Virus record (IMG/VR): IMGVR_UViG_3300010885_033467
Location: 1-62,647 of that record
Strand: one strand, 5' to 3'
From: a virus
DNA length: 62,647 bases
Shown here: positions 57,679 through 62,647 of the stretch, in pieces
How positions within the stretch are numbered: position 1 is the first letter of the stretch
How the letters are laid out: each line of letters begins with the position of its first letter
Program-made: the position numbers and the translations under genes
Notes under the pieces: model-generated
Databases searched by the model: none
What the model saw: the letters and a program-made list of their open reading frames with translations, nothing else
Told to the model about the DNA's origin: nothing

Positions 57679-57888
57679 ATGAATAACCAAGAATTTAATT
57701 TTAGGAAAGGGAATCTATCAATTCGTCAGGTAATAACCGAGGACAGGTCAGGCATACTAAAGCAAACCGATGTTATGGAGTTAGACCCAATTTCGGACGT
57801 ATGGACTACATTATACCCCAACAGCGAGAAAGAAAATGAGATGTTTATTTTTATGCACAATGAAAAGGTAAGGCTAGGAATAAAGTAA
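57679..57888 (+). CDS. hypothetical protein
   Basis: A 69-aa protein (MNNQEFNFRKGNLSIRQVIT), beta-rich, 3 bp behind the preceding gene. No motif recognised. Confidence 0.5.
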   Translation: MNNQEFNFRKGNLSIRQVITEDRSGILKQTDVMELDPISDVWTTLYPNSEKENEMFIFMHNEKVRLGIK

Positions 57889-57940
57889 ATCACTTATGAG
57901 TTTATCATACAGCGACAGGCTAAAAAATCAATAGAAAAAA

Positions 57941-58384
57941 ATGTTTAGTCACGAGAATTTAAAACAAAACACCATGAAAAAACTAATAGAAACAGAAGGA
58001 TATTTTATCTTAGACGGATATGTGTATAGCGGTACACGCGAGGAGGCAGAGGAGTCGTACTATGGCGCATCATCGGAATATGAAATGAGAAACGGACTAA
58101 ACTTTGAGCGATATTGCGAGGACAGAATACACCAAATCGGGAGAGGTTGGGCAAGAATTTGCAGTGTTACAGGGTTGGGCATGAATGAAGGTTGGTGCTT
58201 TGCTGAAGGCGAAGAATACGCCCATGACCAAAACGCGGCGGATAAACTAGCTATCAACTATGGGTACAAAAACGCCAGTGAAGCAGTAAAAGAAGGTGCA
58301 GCCTATTGGTCACAGTGGCTCGATGATGAAGATGTGAGCTACGTAGAGATAAACGGCATATTCTATAACATTGACGAACTATAA
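57941..58384 (+). CDS. hypothetical protein
   Basis: A 147-aa acidic protein with many aromatic residues (EGYFILDGYVYSGTREEAEE). The ATG 11 codons in (MKKLIETEGYF) has the better A-rich leader and may be the true start. No family recognised; mobile-element-type small protein. Confidence 0.5.
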   Translation: MFSHENLKQNTMKKLIETEGYFILDGYVYSGTREEAEESYYGASSEYEMRNGLNFERYCEDRIHQIGRGWARICSVTGLGMNEGWCFAEGEEYAHDQNAADKLAINYGYKNASEAVKEGAAYWSQWLDDEDVSYVEINGIFYNIDEL

Positions 58385-58410
58385 CCAACCCACGCGGGCA
58401 AGCGATAAAA

Positions 58411-58635
58411 ATGAAAGCAATAGTAAGCAAAGACGGAAACTTCGGAACGCTGAACGGAGTAATCACAAAGAACAGCGAAATACAAACTGTAATAAACCAA
58501 TATCTGAAATTAGGGACAGCAAAGAAGTTGGTAGATACAGAAACAACTTTAATGTATGAGTTGGGCGAACAAAAGCCCAACTCTAATATTCACCCAATTT
58601 TTGAACAAGCACTCAAACCATTTGGAATAAGATGA
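58411..58635 (+). CDS. hypothetical protein
   Basis: A 74-aa protein (MKAIVSKDGNFGTLNGVITK). First of four genes overlapped by ATGA. More AT-rich than the replication genes. Confidence 0.5.
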   Translation: MKAIVSKDGNFGTLNGVITKNSEIQTVINQYLKLGTAKKLVDTETTLMYELGEQKPNSNIHPIFEQALKPFGIR

Positions 58636-58850
58636 ACTGGCAAGACAATAAACAAGAAACTGCATTGTTGAAAGATACTTCCATTGTGAATTTTAAAGAT
58701 GATGGGAGTGTTGAATTATACCCTTCAACCGAATGGGTGAAACCAAGAAATAAAAACAAACACGGATTTGGACATTGCCACACTTTCAAATTTCAAACTA
58801 AAGAACAGGCGATAAAAGTATTTACAGAACTTGAAAATAATTTACAATGA
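58632..58850 (+). CDS. hypothetical protein
   Basis: A 72-aa protein (MNWQDNKQETALLKDTSIVN) with HGFGHCHTFKF, a possible metal-binding His/Cys patch. It overlaps both neighbours by 4 bp. No function known. Confidence 0.5.
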   Translation: MNWQDNKQETALLKDTSIVNFKDDGSVELYPSTEWVKPRNKNKHGFGHCHTFKFQTKEQAIKVFTELENNLQ

Positions 58851-59041
58851 AAGCAAGAGAAATAAAAGAGGTATTAACCGAATACCTACAACAAAACGGA
58901 ACAGAAAGTTTTACAAAATTGGTAAGCGATGCTATTGATGAAGCTGGTGCAAACAAACACCATGAAAGCATACATCTTACCCGTCAAAACTTTGTAAAAA
59001 AATTTACGGCATTATCAAATTTACACCTTACTGAAAGATGA
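58847..59041 (+). CDS. hypothetical protein
   Basis: A 64-aa helical protein (MKAREIKEVLTEYLQQNGTE). Coupled to both neighbours by ATGA overlaps. Confidence 0.5.
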   Translation: MKAREIKEVLTEYLQQNGTESFTKLVSDAIDEAGANKHHESIHLTRQNFVKKFTALSNLHLTER

Positions 59042-59220
59042 GAAAAAACATTGACATTTCGGATGATGCTGTAAAAGCAATTACCATTCAGGCGGTGAAT
59101 GAAGGAACTGTTTTCAAACTTAAAGCGGAACAGGTATTGGAAGATTACGCAAAACCTTTTATTGTTTTGAAAAAACAAAAGAGCGTGGGCAAAAAAAGTT
59201 TTAAGAAAAAAAATGATTAA
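59038..59220 (+). CDS. small basic hypothetical protein
   Basis: A 60-aa protein ending in a lysine-rich tail (KKQKSVGKKSFKKKND). Last of the four coupled genes. Confidence 0.5.
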   Translation: MRKNIDISDDAVKAITIQAVNEGTVFKLKAEQVLEDYAKPFIVLKKQKSVGKKSFKKKND

Positions 59221-59396
59221 GCACTACACTTGCTATGGAACACGGCTATTGCTGCTAACATTATCTTATACGCAACTCAGGTTGAATAAGTATATAGTTG
59301 CCAAGATTTATTCTATGCAAATTAGCATGGAACAGACCGCAACGGTAACAAGTTAACTAAAGCAAGCAAACCGCCTCAGACCTGACCAATTAACTA

Positions 59397-59657
59397 ATGG
59401 GAATTGCCCGAAAAACAAACAGTATGACACAACAGGAAATGGAGAAATTAGCCCAAATGGAATATTTTGATTTGGGCGACCTAGAGCAAATTGCAATACC
59501 CCACATTGTAAGTTTTGCCATAAAGATGTACAACCAAGCAATACAAGATGCAGCCGATAACGCAAGGCTAAAACCATACGGTAGATATGCCAATGTTTTT
59601 GATGACAACCTAATGGACATAGATAAGTCCTCAATCCTTAACCTCAAAATAAACTAA
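59397..59657 (+). CDS. hypothetical protein
   Basis: An 86-aa protein with MTQQEMEKLAQMEYFDLGDL, an acidic helical middle and a KPYGRYANVFDDN segment. The second methionine (residue 10) is a plausible start. A 176-bp gap without a gene precedes it. Confidence 0.5.
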   Translation: MGIARKTNSMTQQEMEKLAQMEYFDLGDLEQIAIPHIVSFAIKMYNQAIQDAADNARLKPYGRYANVFDDNLMDIDKSSILNLKIN

Positions 59658-59658
59658 C

Positions 59659-59865
59659 ATGGAAAAGATAGACGTAAAGCGGAGAATAGATGCAATGGTT
59701 GCGACAATCCAAGAAAACAGAACCGAAGATGACGTATTTAATAAAAGATACAACAGTCACACCGAAGAACACGCAATAATAGCGGCGCAGTGGCTAAATG
59801 GCGATATAGAGGACGGGGAATTAGTAGACCCTGAATATTTAGAAAAAGCAAAATTGCAAAACTAA
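59659..59865 (+). CDS. hypothetical protein
   Basis: A 68-aa acidic helical protein (MEKIDVKRRIDAMVATIQEN), 1 bp behind the preceding gene and immediately upstream of attP. No function known. Confidence 0.5.
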   Translation: MEKIDVKRRIDAMVATIQENRTEDDVFNKRYNSHTEEHAIIAAQWLNGDIEDGELVDPEYLEKAKLQN

Positions 59866-59928
59866 CATGCCAAACCGCGTACACCAACCGTACACCAATG
59901 AGCTAAAACCCTTATCAATCCTAGATAC

Positions 59929-59948
59929 TTCGACTCCCTTCAGGGACA
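59929..59948 (+). promoter_or_regulatory. attP core, tRNA 3'-end-like
   Basis: TTCGACTCCCTTCAGGGACA has the form of a tRNA 3' end: T-loop TTCGACT, T-stem CCCTT, acceptor CAGGGAC and discriminator A. Integration at a host tRNA would restore the gene. The TCCC/GGGA dyad is also usable as a recombinase core. The host tRNA cannot be named from the window. Confidence 0.5.
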
Positions 59949-59958
59949 CAATAAACTA

Positions 59959-59979
59959 GGGGCGATAAGCCCCTTTTTT
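59959..59979 (+). terminator. intrinsic terminator beside attP
   Basis: GGGGC-gataa-GCCCC followed by six T. Ten bases past the core, it could terminate both the accessory operon and the restored host tRNA after integration. Confidence 0.8.
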
Positions 59980-60136
59980 AATGCAAAGTGGCGAAAACAT
60001 TAGGATTGGTTAGCTTTTATCAAATCCTGCACTTTGACAAAATAGGGTATAATAGGGAATAATTTTTAGCTTTACGGACACCAAGCGTACACCAAAATCA
60101 AATCACGTACACCAAAGGCTATTAAACAGACAAATC

Positions 60137-61417
60137 ATGGCTAAAGGCAGACTAACACTCCGAGACAGAGCGAACGCGGACGGCACGCACCCCGTAATAC
60201 TATCCTATAAGGTCGGGAATACGCCTTACAGGGTCACCACGGGCAAAAGTATAACTAAGAAGCACTGGAACCCGTTGAGCCCCGATTCGCCCGTTAAATC
60301 GTCCCATAATGACGCAGATAGCCTAAACGCTTTCCTGAGATCACTATTAGGCAAGTTCAACCGCATTATAGACGACTATGTGCTGAAGCACGGGGAATCG
60401 CCATCGGTTCTTTACGTTCGGTCACAGTGGGAGAAGGATAAGAACGAGAACACAACGAGCTTTGAGTACCTATATAAACAATTTCTGAGGCGCAAGGCTA
60501 AGAAGTCGGGAGTTGATATTAAGCTAGGTACATTTGAGAATAATCACAAGGTATTGCTCAGATTGCAGGAGTTCACCACAGATAAACGTTTGGAGCTTTC
60601 ATTTGAGGCTATCACTTACAGTTTTATAAACGACTTTCAGGATTGGCTAGTCAAGGAGCGCAAGAACGCGCCTAACTCAGTCGGGACTATCTTTAGGAAT
60701 CTGCGCACGTTTCTTAAATGGGCACAGGAGTTTCACGATGTTAAGGTGAATGAGAAAGTAATCCGAGCCATGCCTTGCCTGAAGGAACAAAAGTGGCGTG
60801 CCTCGCTCGATATGGGCGAAATGGAGCTGATTGCAGGGTTAGACCTGAGCCATAATGAGCTATGGGAGCGGTGCAGGGATATATGCCTTATACAGTTCAA
60901 TATCGGCGGGCGTATCAGTGACGTGTACAACCTGCTTAAAGGTCAGGGCATAGTTTTCGAGAATGGTCAGCCTTACTACAAGTACACTGACAAGAAAACA
61001 GGCGGGTTACACTCGGTGCAACTATTCCCGTTCGTGTACTCAATTATTAAAAAAAGGCTTAACACGCCAGTAAGTTGGATTCCACCTGAGCAGGTCATAA
61101 ACGAGAAGATAAAGCTAATTTGCGCGTTTGCAGGTATAGACGAAATGGTCAGCATTAAAAAGATGAACAGGCAGACAGGCGAGTATGAGGAAAAGCAAGT
61201 GCCTAAGTGGTCGGCTATATCAACCCACACATTCCGAATCAGCCTTATCAATATCCTGTTAGATATGGGCGAATCCCTATCAACTATATCAGGCATCACA
61301 GGTCAGAGTCACGCGACATTATTAGGCTATATGCACAAGTCTAAAAAAGCTGTTACTAAGGCGCTTTCGTCTATCAATGAGAATTTGAGTAGAGGGGCTA
61401 TGAAGGTTGCGAAATAG
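60137..61417 (+). CDS. int: tyrosine integrase
   Basis: A 426-aa recombinase: an N-terminal arm-binding region (1-60), a SAM-like core-binding domain (about 105-215), and the catalytic domain with Arg259 (GGRISDV), lysine near 286, His364-Arg367 in THTFRIS, His392 in GQSHATLLGYMH and the nucleophile Tyr398. All five family residues are present. The arm-binding domain matches the arm repeats found just upstream. Confidence 0.92.
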   Translation: MAKGRLTLRDRANADGTHPVILSYKVGNTPYRVTTGKSITKKHWNPLSPDSPVKSSHNDADSLNAFLRSLLGKFNRIIDDYVLKHGESPSVLYVRSQWEKDKNENTTSFEYLYKQFLRRKAKKSGVDIKLGTFENNHKVLLRLQEFTTDKRLELSFEAITYSFINDFQDWLVKERKNAPNSVGTIFRNLRTFLKWAQEFHDVKVNEKVIRAMPCLKEQKWRASLDMGEMELIAGLDLSHNELWERCRDICLIQFNIGGRISDVYNLLKGQGIVFENGQPYYKYTDKKTGGLHSVQLFPFVYSIIKKRLNTPVSWIPPEQVINEKIKLICAFAGIDEMVSIKKMNRQTGEYEEKQVPKWSAISTHTFRISLINILLDMGESLSTISGITGQSHATLLGYMHKSKKAVTKALSSINENLSRGAMKVAK

Positions 61418-61430
61418 GTAAGCTGTGCGC

Positions 61431-61667
61431 TTATTGCTCGTCTATCAATTCCAAAATACGTTTCCACTTTCCTACATCATCATACTCGGCTTTTATCTTG
61501 CCCAATTTAGTGTAAAAAACTATCACGTACCAATTTTTAGACTCTTTCCATGACTGTATTTGCAGTCCCGTCTTATGTATTGACAGATGCAGAATACCGT
61601 TGATGTATATTCTTAGCTTCCCTTCATCTGTCTTAGCTGATATTTCCATAGTCCCACATTGTCTCAT
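61431..61667 (-). CDS. hypothetical protein
   Basis: A 78-aa beta-rich protein (MRQCGTMEISAKTDEGKLRI), convergent with the integrase 13 bp away. MEISAKTDEG may be a better start. No family recognised. Confidence 0.55.
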   Translation of the reverse strand: MRQCGTMEISAKTDEGKLRIYINGILHLSIHKTGLQIQSWKESKNWYVIVFYTKLGKIKAEYDDVGKWKRILELIDEQ

Positions 61668-61686
61668 TTAGTGACGCAAAATTCAA

Positions 61687-61950
61687 TCATTTATTCGCCT
61701 TTTTATTCGCCCTGTGTAGGTCGTTGATTCTATTCCGTAGACCCTGCGACATTTTGAGCAGGTAGTCTATTTGATTAGATTTGCTCCAATTTTCCTGTTT
61801 GAGTTGTTCGCACAGCCCAAGCAGCGCCGTTTCAGCCTCTTTAGCTAGAGTAGCATGAAGCCAACAGTACCAAGAAAATAGCCCAAGCCCGATTATTATC
61901 AGACCGAAAAGAACTAGGTAGTATTCGAGCGGGATATATGGTAGTGTCAT
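61687..61950 (-). CDS. membrane protein with cytoplasmic coiled coil
   Basis: An 87-aa protein with one N-terminal membrane segment (about 10-32, YYLVLFGLIIIGLGLFSWYC) and a charged helical tail (KQENWSKSNQIDYLLKMSQG). It overlaps the next gene upstream by 4 bp. Possible superinfection or lysis regulator; unproven. Confidence 0.6.
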   Translation of the reverse strand: MTLPYIPLEYYLVLFGLIIIGLGLFSWYCWLHATLAKEAETALLGLCEQLKQENWSKSNQIDYLLKMSQGLRNRINDLHRANKKANK

Positions 61951-62339
61951 GGTTGTAGATTTAAGGTTAGTTCTGTGCCAGTGAGGGTGAAGTATAAGTT
62001 TTGTAGTTGGTGGACGTATTCAATCGGAACGTTTTTATTATTTGTATCATCGGCTTGCCGATATACAAAATTCCATCCATCGTAGCGATAAAGCCTAAAC
62101 GCTCCTCTGTGGTGTATATTAAACAGGCTGTTTTCTAGTGGCTCAAATCCAAACCTTATCAGCCATTCATCAGTCAGCGGTATCGGGAAGAAATCTCCGT
62201 TGCCCAAATCCCACTTAGTAGCCTTATCTATATCCGCACAGCAAATCCCCAAATGAGAAATTTGAGTGACACGCGATACCGTCTCGCCTAAATGATTGTG
62301 ACTTATAAAATTGCCTAATCTCAATTCTTGCCCGTTCAT
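61947..62339 (-). CDS. Bacteroidota phage hypothetical protein
   Basis: A 130-aa protein with ELRLGNFISHNH, PIPLTDEWLIRFGFEP and VHQLQNLYFTLTGTELTL, a conserved pattern often met in uncharacterised proteins of Bacteroidota phages and prophages. Function unknown. It overlaps both neighbours by 4 bp. Confidence 0.7.
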   Translation of the reverse strand: MNGQELRLGNFISHNHLGETVSRVTQISHLGICCADIDKATKWDLGNGDFFPIPLTDEWLIRFGFEPLENSLFNIHHRGAFRLYRYDGWNFVYRQADDTNNKNVPIEYVHQLQNLYFTLTGTELTLNLQP

Positions 62340-62542
62340 ATCGTCTCATTTATTTCTTCTGAATTATTAGCTTCTGAATAGTACCACCTAGCAACGCCAC
62401 CGCCAACACAGAGAGCGTTTCCGATAGTCAATACAACCAAAACCCAAAACAACCACTCCTCTCGCATGTGATACGCCGAATCAAGGCTATACACACAGCC
62501 AAGCAGGGATATTAGATTTACTATTGCCGTATATTGATTCAT
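62336..62542 (-). CDS. two-pass membrane protein
   Basis: A 68-aa protein with hydrophobic segments at about 6-22 and 30-50 (LFWVLVVLTIGNALCVGGGV), overlapping the next gene by 4 bp. First gene of the four-gene leftward unit. No function recognised. Confidence 0.6.
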   Translation of the reverse strand: MNQYTAIVNLISLLGCVYSLDSAYHMREEWLFWVLVVLTIGNALCVGGGVARWYYSEANNSEEINETI

Positions 62543-62640
62543 GCTGTCTGCTGTTTATTGTTCAAGAAATTAGATTAGGACTATTTAGTAGATTACCTTT
62601 TGACTAATAATACTACCTATACTAAACTATCCAACGGTTT
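62543..62640. other. AT-rich gap at the window end
   Basis: No gene is visible. Upstream of the leftward membrane-protein unit, with no exact TAnnTTTG match found on the minus strand. The last seven bases (62641-62647) repeat the window start. Confidence 0.4.
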
Positions 62641-62647
62641 GACGCTC

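Larger units (their letters stand above)
59879..60115 (+). promoter_or_regulatory. attP with lambda-like arm sites
   Basis: Five direct copies of GTACACCAA (one with a base change) surround a dyad core. The left arm has a pair at 59879 and 59890 (11-bp period). The right arm has a pair at 60076 and 60087 (11-bp period) plus a third at 60107. The total length, 237 bp, and the two-plus-three arrangement resemble lambda attP. The integrase starts 21 bp after the last repeat. The repeats may also control integrase transcription. Confidence 0.65.

Noticed and set aside
59879-60115. CRISPR-like or iteron reading of the GTACACCAA repeats
   Set aside because: Units are 9 bp with irregular longer gaps and no spacers of constant size. 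They fit arm-type integrase sites better than a CRISPR or plasmid iteron array.

Overview
The window reads as an almost complete genome, probably circularly permuted or cut at an arbitrary or cos-like point, of a temperate short-tailed phage (or prophage) of a Bacteroidota host. Host evidence: genes lack Shine-Dalgarno sequences and start after A-rich leaders; many intergenic gaps hold the Bacteroidota promoter -7 element TAnnTTTG, often with TTG/TTTG about 19-21 bp upstream; and several small proteins resemble families seen in Bacteroidota phages. Temperate evidence: an S24-type CI-like repressor diverges from a Cro-like gene over an operator region, and a tyrosine integrase follows a lambda-like attP. 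The virion genes (TerL, large portal, scaffold, capsid, three connector/ring-type proteins, a giant nozzle protein and giant internal proteins, with no tape measure or sheath) point to a podovirus with a P22/crAss-like layout.

Layout. 0-1.5 kb: tRNA-Met, repressor, operators and Cro. 1.5-12.9 kb (+): early operon with small proteins, an annealing protein plus YqaJ-type exonuclease, a helicase-DNA methylase fusion, a candidate origin gap with a perfect DnaA box, a DUF1376 replisome protein, primase-helicase, HNH nuclease, ASCH protein and a DnaA domain-IV protein. 12.9-51.8 kb (-): late region, transcribed leftwards from about 51.8 kb: SSB-like protein, XRE regulator, GroES-like protein, TerL, portal, scaffold, capsid, tail/nozzle genes, internal virion proteins, a fibre with a signal peptide, a tightly overlapped lysis cassette, a phosphoesterase and a small metallopeptidase-like protein. 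Two plus-strand cargo units interrupt it: a lipoprotein gene (29.6 kb) and a 269-aa gene followed by tRNA-Gln (46.2-47.2 kb). 51.8-53.6 kb: zinc-finger protein, RusA resolvase and a RepL-like winged-helix protein. 54.3-59.9 kb (+): accessory module with small regulators, a DUF932 protein and a run of short unknown genes. 59.9-61.4 kb: attP and integrase. 61.4-62.5 kb (-): four small genes, two or three of them membrane proteins.

How it fits together. In lysogeny the repressor would silence the rightward early promoter. On induction the early operon supplies recombination and replication functions, and the leftward late operon builds and releases virions. The strongest unexplained signal is a family of GTACACCAA repeats in 20-bp tandem pairs. 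One set flanks a core that looks like a tRNA 3' end next to the integrase. A second pair lies 5.9 kb away in inverted orientation and stands exactly the same distance (32 bp) from a CGACTC dyad core. The two sites bracket the accessory module.
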